NCBI RefSeq assembly: GCF_035918155.1
Contig: NZ_CP109327.1
Coordinates: 3,162,001 to 3,226,000, forward strand
Origin: Streptomyces sp. NBC_01591
GTDB taxonomy: Bacteria > Actinomycetota > Actinomycetes > Streptomycetales > Streptomycetaceae
Length of the DNA stretch: 64,000 bases
Direction: 5' to 3'
The notes under the pieces are model-generated. The model did no database searches. It saw only the letters and a list, made by a program, of their open reading frames with translations, and was not told the origin of the DNA. A program made the position numbers and the translations under genes. Positions 1-9,280 of the stretch are shown here, piece after piece. How positions within the stretch are numbered: the stretch's first letter is position 1; the number at the start of each line of letters is the position of its first letter.

Positions 1-889
1 CGCCCAGTGCCATGCCGTCCTCGTCGAGCAGCCGGCGCAGGTCGTCGAGGACCTGGTCGGCGGCGTCGCCGGGTAGCCGGTCGATCTGGTTGAGGACGAC
101 GAAGGTGATCTCGGCGTGCCCGGCGAGCGGCCGCAGATAGCGCTCGTGCAAGGCCGCGTCCGCGTACTTCTCCGGGTCGACGACCCAGATCACGGCGTCG
201 ACCAGCGCGAGCACCCGGTCGACCTGTTCCCGGTGTTCGGTCGCCGCCGAGTCGTGGTCGGGCAGGTCGACGAGTACGAGCCCCTGCAGGGCCTCGTCGG
301 TGTCCGCGCCGCCCTGCTGCGGCCGGCGCCTGAGCCGTCCCGGGATGGCGAGCCGGTCGAGCAGCCCGGCGGCCCCGTCGGTCCAGGAGCAGGCGATGGG
401 GGCGGCGGTGGTCGGCCTGCGCAGTCCGGTGTCGGAGATCTGGGCGCCCGCGAGGGAGTTGAAGAGCGTCGACTTGCCGCTGCCGGTGGCTCCGGCGATG
501 GCGACGACGGTGTGCCGGGAGGAGAGCCGCTGCCGGGCCGCCGCTTCGTCGAGGACACGCCCCGCTTCGGCGAGGGTGGCCCCGTCGAGCCGGGCCCTGG
601 ACAGCCCGACGAGCTCACGCAGCGCGTCGAGCCGTGGCCGGAGCGGGCCGCCGGAGGGCACGTACGCCTCGACCTGGGGCGGCCGTACGTCGTCGTCCGG
701 GGTGGTCTCGGGCTCGGGGTCCGCCGCCCTGACCGCGGCCCGCCGGGCGATGAGCCCGTCGTTCCAGTCCCGGCCCGCCTCGGGGGTCCGGCCCGCCTCC
801 GGGATCCGGACCGGCCTGTCCGTGTCCAGGTCCTCGTGGTCGGCGGGACTCCCGCCCCGGCCGGTCCCCTCGTCAGTGACGGCAGTCAT
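1..889 (-). CDS. Dynamin/YfjP-like GTPase, 3' end outside window
   Basis: Reverse-strand GTPase that runs off the left edge; the first ~296 residues are visible. After a low-complexity acidic N-terminus it shows a P-loop GATGSGKST, a G3 motif VDLPDHDS and a G4-like NQID, in the order expected for the YfjP/dynamin-like GTPase family. The ATG at 889 overlaps the TGA of the upstream GTPase (ATGA), so the pair is translationally coupled. Actinobacterial pairs of this kind are known as conserved genes of undefined role, often annotated only as ABC transporter or GTPase; I infer a membrane or cell-envelope remodelling role from the dynamin relationship, not from the sequence. The C-terminal part, where membrane segments would be expected, is not in the window. 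Confidence 0.85.
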   Translation of the reverse strand, partial: MTAVTDEGTGRGGSPADHEDLDTDRPVRIPEAGRTPEAGRDWNDGLIARRAAVRAADPEPETTPDDDVRPPQVEAYVPSGGPLRPRLDALRELVGLSRARLDGATLAEAGRVLDEAAARQRLSSRHTVVAIAGATGSGKSTLFNSLAGAQISDTGLRRPTTAAPIACSWTDGAAGLLDRLAIPGRLRRRPQQGGADTDEALQGLVLVDLPDHDSAATEHREQVDRVLALVDAVIWVVDPEKYADAALHERYLRPLAGHAEITFVVLNQIDRLPGDAADQVLDDLRRLLDEDGMALG

Positions 890-2559
890 CGCTGCCACCT
901 CTCCTTCTGCAGTACGGACAGCGCGGCGATCAGTTCGGCCTGCGGCTCCGGGGCCACATCGAGCGCGTCGAGCGGTGCGAGCCGCCGGTCGCGCTCGCCG
1001 TTCAGCACCCGGTCGAGGCATTCGGTGAGCAGTTCCCCGCCCTTGTCGCGCAGCCGCAGCGCTCCCTGGGCGCCGATCCGTTCGGCGAGCTGCTCCCCGG
1101 CGCCGCGGGTGCGGCGGCCGCCGAGCAGTGCGGCGGCCAGCAGTGCCGCCACCGTCTCGGCGTCGGGTGCGGCATTGCGTTCCAGCCGGCGCACCTCTTC
1201 CTCGGCCAGCTCCTCCAGGACCCGCCACCACCGCCGTACGGCCATGGTGATCCGGCCCCGGATGTCCTCGGCGGGTCCCCATCCCCCGGCCTCCCGGCCG
1301 ACGTCCTCGAAGCCGAACTCCCCGGCCGCGGGTTCGCGTTGCCAGGTCGTGCGGATCTGTTCGTCGGCGGCGGCCACAACGCACTGCAGGAGCGCGGAAA
1401 GGCTCTCGACCAGCGCTTCGAGGAGTTCCGCGGAGGTGCTGTACTGCGGGTATCCGCGCCATCTGGTCCGGGCGTCCCCGGCGAGCACGCCGCCGCTGTG
1501 CAGCCTGCGCCGGACCCGGGCGCCCTCCGCGCGGTACGCGTCCTCGACCACGCCGGTGAGCCGCACGGCCGCCGCGTACTGCGCCGCGACGGCCCCGGCC
1601 AGCTCGGGCATCCGTACGTCGAGCGAGTCGATGACCCCGGCCGCCGTGCGCCCGACCGTCTGCTGGCGGGCCGCCGGGTCCTGGGCGCGGTGGCTGAGCC
1701 AGGCCCGCAGCGGGGCGACGGCGGTCGTGGGCAGCAGCCCGCTGCCGCCACCGGCCGATTCGGGCAGTTCGGGGATGGTGAAGCGCGGCACCTCGCCGAG
1801 CCCCGCCCGGGTGAGCAGCGCCCCGTACTGCTGCGACACCTCGGCGATCACCTGGTGCGGCACCCGGTCGAGGACGGTGACGAGCGAGGCGTCGTACTGC
1901 TTCGCGGTACGCAGCAGATGCCAGGGCACCGCGTCCGCGTACCGGGAGGCCGTGGTCACCATCACCCACACATCCGCGGCACAGATCAGATCGGCGGCCA
2001 GCATCCGGTTCCGCACCACGAGCGAGTCGATGTCGGGCGCGTCGAGCAGCGCGAGCCCGCGCGGCAGTCCGGGCGAGGTCTCGACCCGCAACGAGGTCCC
2101 GTCCTCCTCGTCGCTGTCGAGGTCGAGTCCGTCGAGCCCGTCGAGGTCCTCGCGCCGGCCGGGCTCCCCCGATTCCTCCGGCGGCAGCCAGACCCGGGTC
2201 AGCTGCGGCAGTACGCGCACCCCCGCGAACCAGTGGTGGTCATCCGGATGGCAGACGAGCACGGGCGTCCGGGTGGTCGGCCGCAGCACCCCGGCCTCGC
2301 TGACCGGCCGCCCCACCAGCGAATTGACCAGCGTCGACTTCCCCGCCCCGGTCGACCCGCCGATGACCGCGAGCAGGGGCGCTTCGGGATCCCTGAGCCG
2401 GGGAAGCAGATAGTCGTCGAGCTGGGCGAGCAGCTCGCTCCGGGTCTGCCGGGCGCGCGCGGCTCCCGGCAGCGGGAGTGGAAGGCGCACGGCAGCGACA
2501 CGGTCGCGCAGGGCGGAAAGTGCGTCGATGAGCTGAGGCCGTACGTCCAAGGTCACCAC
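886..2559 (-). CDS. Dynamin-family GTPase, partner of the downstream GTPase
   Basis: A 557-residue protein with P-loop [10 protein letters not shown] near residue 70, G3 motif LLDAPDIDS, and TVLDR as a G4-like element, followed by a long helical region rich in Glu, Arg and Ala that resembles dynamin-like stalks. The reading frame is open back to 2730, but homology starts at VTLDVRPQL, so GTG at 2559 (or 2556) is preferred. Its stop overlaps the start of the second GTPase, which suggests equal production and a two-subunit GTPase. Two adjacent GTPases with different G4 motifs fit a heteromeric membrane-remodelling machine, as known for paired bacterial dynamins; that role is inference. Confidence 0.8.
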   Translation of the reverse strand: MVTLDVRPQLIDALSALRDRVAAVRLPLPLPGAARARQTRSELLAQLDDYLLPRLRDPEAPLLAVIGGSTGAGKSTLVNSLVGRPVSEAGVLRPTTRTPVLVCHPDDHHWFAGVRVLPQLTRVWLPPEESGEPGRREDLDGLDGLDLDSDEEDGTSLRVETSPGLPRGLALLDAPDIDSLVVRNRMLAADLICAADVWVMVTTASRYADAVPWHLLRTAKQYDASLVTVLDRVPHQVIAEVSQQYGALLTRAGLGEVPRFTIPELPESAGGGSGLLPTTAVAPLRAWLSHRAQDPAARQQTVGRTAAGVIDSLDVRMPELAGAVAAQYAAAVRLTGVVEDAYRAEGARVRRRLHSGGVLAGDARTRWRGYPQYSTSAELLEALVESLSALLQCVVAAADEQIRTTWQREPAAGEFGFEDVGREAGGWGPAEDIRGRITMAVRRWWRVLEELAEEEVRRLERNAAPDAETVAALLAAALLGGRRTRGAGEQLAERIGAQGALRLRDKGGELLTECLDRVLNGERDRRLAPLDALDVAPEPQAELIAALSVLQKERWQR

Positions 2560-2878
2560 ATGCGAAGAATGCCCAATTTTGGCGCCATTTTGAAGCGTAT
2601 AGCCACCTCTGCGCGCCGGTTCTCTCCCAGGGATGAAGTCTGGACAGAGGGGACGAGTAGGGCGCAGGCATAACGAGTGCACAACACCCGGGGCGCGAGG
2701 CGTGAAAAGCGGTGCACGAATCCCACCCACCTGCGATTATCGGTTCGCTTCACCGAACCTCCACATCGTGCCACGCAGGTGAAGCAACCAGGACGAGGCG
2801 ATCGGAGCTCTATCCTTGTCCCGGCAGGTCACCGACCGGCCCGGCCCCAGGGCTCCAGGCCGCCGAGGCCACTACCCG
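2560..2878. other. Intergenic region with a small palindrome
   Basis: No gene recognised between the reverse GTPase and the tRNA. It holds one perfect inverted repeat, GGTTCG at 2742-2747 and CGAACC at 2754-2759 with a 6-nt spacer, in a relatively AT-rich stretch. It lies where a promoter for the GTPase pair would be expected and could be an operator, but no partner regulator is nearby. Confidence 0.35.
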
Positions 2879-2951
2879 GCCCCCGTAGCTCAGTGGATAG
2901 AGCAGGCGCCTTCTAAGCGCTTGGCCGCAGGTTCGAGTCCTGCCGGGGGCG
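2879..2951 (+). tRNA. tRNA-Arg (anticodon TCT)
   Basis: Full cloverleaf: acceptor GCCCCCG pairs with CGGGGGC at 2944-2950, the discriminator is G2951, and CCA is not encoded. The D arm carries AGCTCAGTGGATAGAGC. The anticodon stem GGCGC/GCGCT encloses loop CTTCTAA with anticodon TCT, and the T arm carries GGTTCGAGTCC. It reads AGA arginine codons, which are rare in such a GC-rich genome. A terminator follows at once. No integrase or repeated tRNA 3' end was found nearby. Confidence 0.96.
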
Positions 2952-2970
2952 CACAGCGCGCACGACCATG

Positions 2971-2999
2971 AGGCCCTCCGACCTGGAGGGCCTTTTTTT
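2971..2999 (+). terminator. Rho-independent terminator of tRNA-Arg
   Basis: Stem AGGCCCTCC / GGAGGGCCT with a short loop, followed directly by a run of T residues: a classical intrinsic terminator 20 nt after the tRNA. Confidence 0.9.
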
Positions 3000-3125
3000 C
3001 TCGGTCCTCCTCGGTCCTTCTCAGCCGCTCTCGGACTTCCTCGGCCCGGGGCATGCTAGCGAGCGCGGCGTAGTGGTGACGTAAGTCCGGACGGAGATGC
3101 CGGCAGCACCGCCTCGGGTCCGCCG

Positions 3126-3802
3126 TCAGGCGCGCAGGAAGGTCAGGACCGCCAGGACCCTGCGGTGCGTCTCGTCGGCCGGGGGAAGGTCCAGCTTGGC
3201 GAGGATGTTGCCGATGTGCTTGCCCACCGCCGCTTCGGAGACGACCAGTTCGCGGGCGATCGCGCCGTTCGACCGGCCCTGGGCCACCAGGGCGAGCACC
3301 TCGCGTTCCCTGGCGGTGAGGCGTTCCAGCGGGTCGCGGCGGCGGCGCAGGAGTTGGCGGCCGTTCGTCCGGCCCGGTCGGTCCGGGAGTGAGCAGCAGG
3401 CGGGTCAGTTCCGCTCTGGCTCCGGCCAGCGCGCCCAGGGCGTAGCTGCCGAGCAGCAGGAGGACAAGTCCGCAGGCCGCCGTCGCGAAGGCTTCGGGCC
3501 AGGTCGTGACCGTCCACAGCTTCACCACGCGGAACTCCTCGCCGTCCCCGTAGACCTCCATCAGTACGGGGGTGCTCGTCATCGCGAGGGGTACGGCCGT
3601 GCAGACGCCCACCGCGAGGGCGTCGAGCGGCCACAGGACCACGGCGAACAGCAGCGCGTACCCGAGCTCCCACCAGGACGACCGCGCCGGCCAGGGCGCC
3701 GCCGATCAGGTAACCGGCCGACCGCCAGGGCCAGGAGGACAGCAGATAGCGGGGCGCGGGCAGGGCCTGCCACACGGTGCGGGGGCCACTCGTTCGGCTC
3801 AT
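3126..3802 (-). pseudogene. Collapsed sensor kinase / LuxR response regulator remnant
   Basis: Three blocks of a streptomycete two-component system are joined out of frame. Block 1 starts at ATG 3802 and reads PRYLLSSWPWRSAGYL, the N-terminus of the membrane sensor domain found before such histidine kinases. Block 2 (about 3665-3385) continues in another frame with WELGYALLFAVVLWPLDA and a second membrane stretch LLLLGSYALGALAGA. Block 3 (about 3345-3126), in a third frame, is a Lux[19 protein letters not shown] then [15 protein letters not shown], ending at the TGA. The linking part of the sensor, the whole kinase catalytic domain and the receiver domain are missing. The order sensor kinase then regulator is that of an operon, so two deletions shrank two genes into one dead remnant. 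Confidence 0.85.
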
Positions 3803-3895
3803 GGCCTCACCGTAGGAGGCGGTCCCCCTGCGGGAACATCTGTGCTGCCCGACTTCCGGGGGTAGGGCCTGCCCCACCCCCGGAAGTGCCCACGG

Positions 3896-5407
3896 TCAGC
3901 GGTTGAAGGACGATCCCAGCGCCGCGTTCGTTCCCACGGTGCCCAGCGTTCCGTGGCCGAAGGTGAACGAGCCCTTGGCCGTCACGCCGGCCGCCGTGGT
4001 CGGGAAGACCCACAGGGAGCCCGCGTCCGCGTTCTCGCCGGGGGCGCCGGCGGCCAGTTCGCTGCGGCCGTCGTGGTTGGCGTCGACCAGCCTGGCGGCG
4101 CCGCCGAACCGGTCGGCGGCCTCGGCCGCTCCGGGAACGTCCGCCGTGTCCTGGTTGAAGCCCAGCGTGCCGGTCCCGGTCGGGCCGGACGCGGTGCCGG
4201 GGAGGACCAGGACCGAGCCCGCGTCCTTCGTCGTGCCGAGGTCCTCGTTGGGGACGCCGACGGCGATGTCGCCGTAGCCGTCGCCGTTCATGTCGCCGAT
4301 CGAGACCGCTCCGCCGAAGCCGTCGCCCCGTTCGGCGGCGCCCGGGACACCGGCGCTGTCCTGGTTGAAGACCTTGGCCCGGTCGCCCTGCGGGCCACTC
4401 GCGCCGCCCGGTACGTAGGTGATCATGCCTCCCTTGGCGAGCGGGAGGTCCGTGTCGCTGTCGTAGCCGTCGACCGGGCGGCCCACGACGAGGTCGGCGT
4501 ACTTGTCGCCGTTGACCTGGCCGGCCGTGATGGTCTCGCCGGCCTGGAGGCGGTAGCCGTTGGCCCCGTTGACGACGGTGTAGTCCTCGGCGAGGCCGGT
4601 GGCGCCGCCCTTGCGGACGAGGATGCGGCGGGCGTCGTACTCGTCGCCGTCGTGGACGACACCGGCCAGGTCGTCGCGGCCGTCGCCGTCGAAGTCGCCC
4701 GCGGTGATGTCCATGTAGCGCAGATCGTCCATGTCGCGGATCTTCCGGACGGGGGCCGCCGCGCTGCCGTCGCGCTTGAACGGGCCGGACAGGACGTGGG
4801 TGTCGCCCACTCCGAGGGTGGCGACGTCCTGGGCGCCGTCGCCGTCGAAGTCGCCGACGGCGGCCTTGGAGCCGACCCCGTCGTACAGGTGATCGCCCGT
4901 CAGGAGGGTCGCGCCGCCGGACAGTCCCTTCTCACCGCCCCATATGACGGTGAGCGAACCGGCGGAATCGAACGTGCCGATCTTCTCGTCGCCCGCGCCG
5001 ACCACGAGGTCGCCGTATCCGTCCTTGTCGAGGTCGGCGGAGACCATCGAGCTGCCGAACGCGTCGCCGGCCTCGGCGGAGTCCGGTATTCCGGGCGAGT
5101 CCTGGGTGAAGACCTGCTTGGTGGAGGTCTGCAGCCCGTTCTTGGAGCCGTACACCACACCCACGTATCCGGCCTTGGCCTTGCCGTCGACGGTGGCTCC
5201 GGGCGCGGTGAAGGCCAGGTCCGGGTAGCCGTCCCCGTTGAAGTCGTCGCGTCGCGGGGTCGGTGCGGGAACGGCCTGACTCGCGGACGCCGACGCCGAG
5301 GACGTGGCGCGGGAGGGCGTCGATGCCTGGGCGGTGGGGAAGGTGATCACGGCAGTCGCCACGGTGATGGCGAGGACCACTGTGGTTCCTAGGGCGCGGG
5401 ATGCCAC
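3896..5407 (-). CDS. Secreted FG-GAP repeat (beta-propeller) protein
   Basis: A 503-residue protein starting at GTG 5407, chosen because AAGGAG sits 5 nt upstream. A signal peptide (ALGTTVVLAITVATAVIT, cut near AQAS) leads into a Ser/Ala/Pro linker and then about seven FG-GAP units. Each has a calcium-loop motif such as DFNGDGYPDLAF, DLDKDGYGDLVVG, DFDGDGRDDLAG or DMNGDGYGDIAVG. This is the integrin-alpha-like propeller fold, here likely extracellular and calcium-stabilised. No catalytic domain is attached, so binding or adhesion is the likely role; the ligand is unknown. It stands alone between two decayed loci. Confidence 0.88.
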   Translation of the reverse strand: MASRALGTTVVLAITVATAVITFPTAQASTPSRATSSASASASQAVPAPTPRRDDFNGDGYPDLAFTAPGATVDGKAKAGYVGVVYGSKNGLQTSTKQVFTQDSPGIPDSAEAGDAFGSSMVSADLDKDGYGDLVVGAGDEKIGTFDSAGSLTVIWGGEKGLSGGATLLTGDHLYDGVGSKAAVGDFDGDGAQDVATLGVGDTHVLSGPFKRDGSAAAPVRKIRDMDDLRYMDITAGDFDGDGRDDLAGVVHDGDEYDARRILVRKGGATGLAEDYTVVNGANGYRLQAGETITAGQVNGDKYADLVVGRPVDGYDSDTDLPLAKGGMITYVPGGASGPQGDRAKVFNQDSAGVPGAAERGDGFGGAVSIGDMNGDGYGDIAVGVPNEDLGTTKDAGSVLVLPGTASGPTGTGTLGFNQDTADVPGAAEAADRFGGAARLVDANHDGRSELAAGAPGENADAGSLWVFPTTAAGVTAKGSFTFGHGTLGTVGTNAALGSSFNR

Positions 5408-5693
5408 GTGGACTCCTTCGTTCGGGTTTCGGGAAGTTTGCGCAGCCGGTGCGGTACATCGGTCGGGCACCGGCGCTGTGCAGAATCAGACCTGCGGCGG
5501 CACGCGGCGGTTGCCTTCCCGAAGCGACTGTTACAGCTCCTTCACTCGAACGAGCGGCGAACCACAGGTGACGAAAACCGGTCGCCGCGGCCGGAGTTGA
5601 GCGGCAGGACGTGCGCGCCATGACGGCTCCGGGGGCTGTCCGACCTCACCCGCCCCGTGCCATGGCCGACTTCATGGATACGTCCGAGGCGCG

Positions 5694-5808
5694 GCCCAAG
5701 TTCAAGGCGGGCAGGCTCGGCGAGTACACGGTCGGCAAGGACGGCGAGGTCATCCTCGGCAAGCCGACCGTCTTCGACCGCAAGAACATCGACAAGTTCA
5801 ACTTCTGA
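5694..5808 (+). pseudogene. C-terminal remnant of rhamnose ABC substrate-binding protein (rhaS)
   Basis: An open frame ends in KFKAGRLGEYTVG, EVILGKPTVFD and NIDKFNF. This is the extreme C-terminus that I recognise from streptomycete rhamnose-binding lipoproteins, which are normally about 360 residues long. Nothing resembling the rest of the protein, or the ATPase and permeases, lies upstream: the preceding sequence is the promoter side of the reverse FG-GAP gene. It sits 23 nt before rhamnose mutarotase, the gene that normally follows rhaS. I infer that a deletion removed the transporter operon up to its last ~40 codons. Confidence 0.75.
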
Positions 5809-5831
5809 GCGGACACCGGGAGTTCCACACC

Positions 5832-6146
5832 ATGCAGCGCGTCTGTTTTCTGCTGACCGTACGCAAGGGCCGTATCGACGAGTACCGCGAGCGCCACGCC
5901 GCGGTCTGGCCGGACATGCTCGCCGCGCTCCGTGCGGCCGGCTGGCACAACTACTCGCTCTTCCTGCGGGAGGACGGTCTGCTCGTCGGCTGTCTGGAGA
6001 CACCGGACTTCGACGCGGCACGCGAGGCGATGGCCGCGACCGAGGTCAACGAGCGGTGGCAGCGCGACATGGCGGAGTTCTTCGAGCAACCCGAGGCGGC
6101 CGACGAGGCGTCGGTCCCGCTCACCGAGGTCTTCCACCTCGCGTGA
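5832..6146 (+). CDS. rhaM: L-rhamnose mutarotase
   Basis: A 104-residue protein, the usual full length of the RhaM/RhaU family. It starts MQRVCFLLTVRKGRIDEY and keeps the family's ERHAAVWPDM and GWHNYSLFLREDG motifs plus the central ATEVNERWQRDM. It interconverts alpha and beta anomers of L-rhamnose in the cytoplasm before isomerisation. GGGAG about 10 nt upstream supports the ATG. The gene seems intact, but the transporter that should precede it survives only as a tail, and no rhamnose isomerase or kinase is in the window. It may be an orphan dependent on read-through from an unknown promoter. Confidence 0.9.
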   Translation: MQRVCFLLTVRKGRIDEYRERHAAVWPDMLAALRAAGWHNYSLFLREDGLLVGCLETPDFDAAREAMAATEVNERWQRDMAEFFEQPEAADEASVPLTEVFHLA

Positions 6147-6164
6147 GCGGGACCGCTGCCCGTC

Positions 6165-6644
6165 TCAGAACTCCGCCCCGACCACGGCCAGCAGGGCGAA
6201 CGCGGCGAGGGACAGGACCGTCCGGACCCGGTGGAGCCTGTTCCAGGGGGACTCGAACGCCGCGCGGGCCGCGCTGTCGTCGCCGCCCTCGGATTCCGCG
6301 AGCGCCTTGTTCAGCGGGATGTTGCCGGCGATCGTGATCAGGTGGCCGACGACCGCGCAGACCAGTGCCGCGACGGCGAGCACCCGGTCCGTGCCGCCGT
6401 CGCCGCCGAGGACCACGACGGCCGGGAAGGCGATCACACCGAGGAAGAGGACCAGGAAGGCCGGTCCCGGCACCTTTTCGTTGAAGCGGCGCATGGCGGC
6501 CGTGAACCGCTCGTCGGGCAGTGCCGCGATGCCGGGCATGATCGCGATCAGGAACGTCAGCATGAATCCGGCGTAGAGACCCGTCGTGATCACGGCGAGC
6601 GCCAGGAACGACGAGGACAGGGAGGACGACATGAGGGACATCAT
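6165..6644 (-). CDS. DUF1772 family integral membrane protein
   Basis: 159 residues with four predicted membrane segments: one near the N-terminus (SSFLALAVITTGLYAGFML), two in the middle and one at the C-terminus (TVLSLAAFALLAVVGA). The motif SPWNRLHRVRTVLS before the last helix and the IMPGIAAL element after the first match the DUF1772 family. Function is unknown; relatives resemble anthrone-oxygenase-like small membrane proteins. The N-terminus has two closely spaced Met residues, so the start may be one or four codons later. Confidence 0.75.
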   Translation of the reverse strand: MMSLMSSSLSSSFLALAVITTGLYAGFMLTFLIAIMPGIAALPDERFTAAMRRFNEKVPGPAFLVLFLGVIAFPAVVVLGGDGGTDRVLAVAALVCAVVGHLITIAGNIPLNKALAESEGGDDSAARAAFESPWNRLHRVRTVLSLAAFALLAVVGAEF

Positions 6645-6673
6645 GTCGTCGGCGGACGTCCCCGGCTCCCCGT

Positions 6674-8272
6674 TCAGTCCAGTTCGCCCTCCGGCGCTCC
6701 CTCGGAACCGCCGTCGCCCGAGCCGCCCTTGAGCCGGTCGGCCTGTCCGATGGCGGCCGCCAGCTTCCGTACCGACTCGTCCTCGGTCGCGGACGCCAGC
6801 TTCCCCGCCCGCGAGGCGAGTTCGCCGAGTCCGGGCGCGCCCGGCAGCTGACCGCCGCGCAGCGCCTCGGCGAAGTAGGCGGCGACCGCCGTCACTTGGA
6901 GGCGCTTGCTGTCACCGCCCCACAGCGGGCCGTCGATCGCGTTCGTCCCGACCGTGCCCCTCTGCTCGTGCGGTGCCCGGGTCCTGGGGTCCAGCCAGCG
7001 CACGGTCGCCGTCGCGACGTGCCCCGAGGCGCCCTCCCTGAGGCGTACGGCGTAGAGGGCCGTCACCGTGTGGCCGGGGCCGACCTCGCCGCCGTCGACG
7101 CGGTCGTTGCGGAAGTCCTCGTCGGCGACCTTGCGGTCCTCGTACCCGATGAGCTTGAACTGCTTGACGGTGTCCTGGTCGAAGGCGACCTGGGCCTTGG
7201 CGTCGCGCGCCGTCAGTTCGAGGTGTGCGGGCAGCTGGTCGACGAAGACCTTGCGGGCCTGTTCCTCGTCGGCGATGTACGTGGTGTGGCCGTCGCCCTT
7301 GTTGGTGAGCTGCTCCATGAACGCGTCGCCGTAGTCGCTGCCGACGCCGACCCCGAAGAGGGTGATCCCGTGGTCGCGGCGGGCGGAGCCGATGCGTTCC
7401 AGGATGGCTTCGGCGTCGGTCTCGCCGGTGTTGGCGAGGGCGTCGGAGAGCAGGACGACCCGGTTGTTGGCGCCCTTGACGTGGCCGTCGACCGCCTCGT
7501 CGTAGCCGCGCCTGATACCGGCCTCCACGTTGGTGGAGTCGGTGGCCTCCATGGAGTCGACCCGGTCGCGGATCTTGCCGCGGTGGTCCCGCAGCCGGGT
7601 CATCGGCAGCAGGGTCTCCGCCTCGTCGCTGAAGGTGACCAGAGAGACCGAGTCGTCGTCGCGGAGTTCGTCGGTGAGGATGTCCAGGGACTTCTTCACC
7701 AGGTCGAGGCGGCCGGTCTCGGCCATCGAGCCGGAGATGTCGACGACGAAGGTGAGCGCGGCGGGCGGGCGTTCGTCACGGGCGGGGGCGGCCCGGGTGG
7801 CCAGGCCCACCCGCACCAGCGACCAGTCGTCCTTGTTCCCGGCGCGGGCCCCGTCGACGTTCACGGTGAAGCCGTTGCCGTCCGGGCGCCGGTAGCCCTG
7901 GCGGAAGCTGTTGACGAACTCCTCGGGCCGCACGGTGGACGGATCCGGCAGGCCGCCGTCGCCGAGAGTGCGGCGCGCATAGCCGTACGAGGCGGTGTCG
8001 ACGTCCAGGGCGAAGGTGGACAGGTAGTCGGGCGGTGCGGACTCCCGCAGCCCGTCCTGCTTGTTCGCGCTCTCGCTGTCGGCGGCGCCGCCCGACGCGG
8101 CGGGTGCGGGAGCCGGGAGCGGGCCGCCACCCCGGCTGTCGCTGGTGGCCTTGTTCTCGCTCGCCGTGCCCGAGCACCCGGTGAGCAGCACCCCGCCCGC
8201 CAGCAGCACACCGAGTGCCCCTTGCCATGTCCGCACGTATTTCCTCGCGTACTTGCCCGTCCGGCGTTCCAT
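6674..8272 (-). CDS. Lipoprotein with von Willebrand factor A domain (YfbK-like)
   Basis: About 532 residues. The N-terminus has a signal peptide with lipobox LLTGC (Cys33 counted from MERRTGKY), then a low-complexity linker. A VWA-linked N-terminal region (PDYLSTFALDVDTASYGYARR) precedes a VWA domain with the MIDAS motif VVDISGSM and a downstream DALANTGETD element, and a DUF3520-type C-terminal region follows. The domain order matches the YfbK family of surface-anchored metal-binding VWA proteins, which probably mediate protein-protein contacts; no partner is encoded next to it. The frame is open 9 codons further upstream, but the Met before ERRTGKY gives the normal signal-peptide length. 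Confidence 0.88.
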   Translation of the reverse strand: MERRTGKYARKYVRTWQGALGVLLAGGVLLTGCSGTASENKATSDSRGGGPLPAPAPAASGGAADSESANKQDGLRESAPPDYLSTFALDVDTASYGYARRTLGDGGLPDPSTVRPEEFVNSFRQGYRRPDGNGFTVNVDGARAGNKDDWSLVRVGLATRAAPARDERPPAALTFVVDISGSMAETGRLDLVKKSLDILTDELRDDDSVSLVTFSDEAETLLPMTRLRDHRGKIRDRVDSMEATDSTNVEAGIRRGYDEAVDGHVKGANNRVVLLSDALANTGETDAEAILERIGSARRDHGITLFGVGVGSDYGDAFMEQLTNKGDGHTTYIADEEQARKVFVDQLPAHLELTARDAKAQVAFDQDTVKQFKLIGYEDRKVADEDFRNDRVDGGEVGPGHTVTALYAVRLREGASGHVATATVRWLDPRTRAPHEQRGTVGTNAIDGPLWGGDSKRLQVTAVAAYFAEALRGGQLPGAPGLGELASRAGKLASATEDESVRKLAAAIGQADRLKGGSGDGGSEGAPEGELD

Positions 8273-8401
8273 CGCCTGCCCCCAACGTCGTCGTGTCACT
8301 TGTGAATGTGACGTGCGAGACGGCGCCGAGGACCAGACGAAGACGTTGCGGATGGATCTCGATGCGGCAACGGGGGCCGGCAGGCCGGTGGAACATCAAG
8401 C

Positions 8402-9280
8402 TCAGGACACGATGTCCTTACGACTGAACCCACGGAAGGCGAAGGCGAACAGGATCAGGGCGTACGTCACCGAGATCGCCGCGCCCTTGGCCATGCCGCC
8501 CCATTCCAGATCGGGCTGGAGCGCGTCCGCCCAGGCGAACTGCCAGTGCGCGGGCAGGAATTCGCGCCAGGACCCGAGCGCGGTGACGGCGTCCAGCACA
8601 TTGCCGACGATGGTCAGCCCGACCGCGCCGCCGACCGCGCCCAGCGGGGCGTCGGTCTTCGTGGAGAGCCAGAACGCCAGTCCGGCGGTGACCAGTTGGG
8701 ACACGAAGACGAACGCGACGACAAGCGCGAGCCGCGGCACGGTGTCCGAGGCGGCGAGCGAGCCCCCGGTGGGCAGTTCGAGCGGCCCCCAGCCGTACGC
8801 GACGGCTCCCGCGGCCAGCGCGACGAGCGGCAGCAGCACCATCGCGGCCAGGCTGAAGCCGAGCGCCACGACGAGCTTGCTCCACAGCAGCCTGGCCCGG
8901 GGCACGGGCGCCGCCAGCAGGTAGCGCAGCGACGACCAACTGGCCTCGGAGGCGACGGTGTCCCCGCAGAACAGCGCGACCGGGACGACGAGCAGGAAAC
9001 CGGCGGAGACGAACAGGCAGGTCGCGGCGAAGTTCGCGGCGGACGCGGTCGCGGTGTCCATCAGGGTGATCCGGTCGCTGCCGCCGCCCCGCGAGTCCGG
9101 GGTGCCGCCGATCGCGAACGCGATGATCAGGATGAACGGCAGCGCGGCCAGCACCCCGCCCATGAGCAGGGTGCGGCGCCTGCGCAGCTGGCGTACCGCC
9201 TCGACGCGCAGCGGCAGGGTGTGCCGGGCCCGGTAGCCGGGGGCTTCGGCGCTCCCGGTGAGATCGACTGCGGCACTCAT
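8402..9280 (-). CDS. ABC-2 type transporter permease
   Basis: 292 residues with six membrane segments: TLLMGGVLAALPFILIIAFA first, then helices around FAATCLFVSAGFLLVVPVAL, a pair after WSSLRYLLAAPVPRARLLWSK, and the C-terminal pair. The cytoplasmic loop SLRYLLAAPVPRARLLW is the typical ABC-2 coupling element. Its ATG overlaps the TGA of the hydrolase-ATPase fusion (ATGA at 9277-9280), so it is translated with it and must be its membrane partner. Substrate unknown; the attached extracellular hydrolase suggests a peptide or ester product. Confidence 0.88.
   Translation of the reverse strand: MSAAVDLTGSAEAPGYRARHTLPLRVEAVRQLRRRRTLLMGGVLAALPFILIIAFAIGGTPDSRGGGSDRITLMDTATASAANFAATCLFVSAGFLLVVPVALFCGDTVASEASWSSLRYLLAAPVPRARLLWSKLVVALGFSLAAMVLLPLVALAAGAVAYGWGPLELPTGGSLAASDTVPRLALVVAFVFVSQLVTAGLAFWLSTKTDAPLGAVGGAVGLTIVGNVLDAVTALGSWREFLPAHWQFAWADALQPDLEWGGMAKGAAISVTYALILFAFAFRGFSRKDIVS

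Noticed and set aside
2879..3802. Integrative element at tRNA-Arg
   Set aside because: No integrase, excisionase or second copy of the tRNA 3' end was seen; the neighbouring pseudogene is a chromosomal two-component system.
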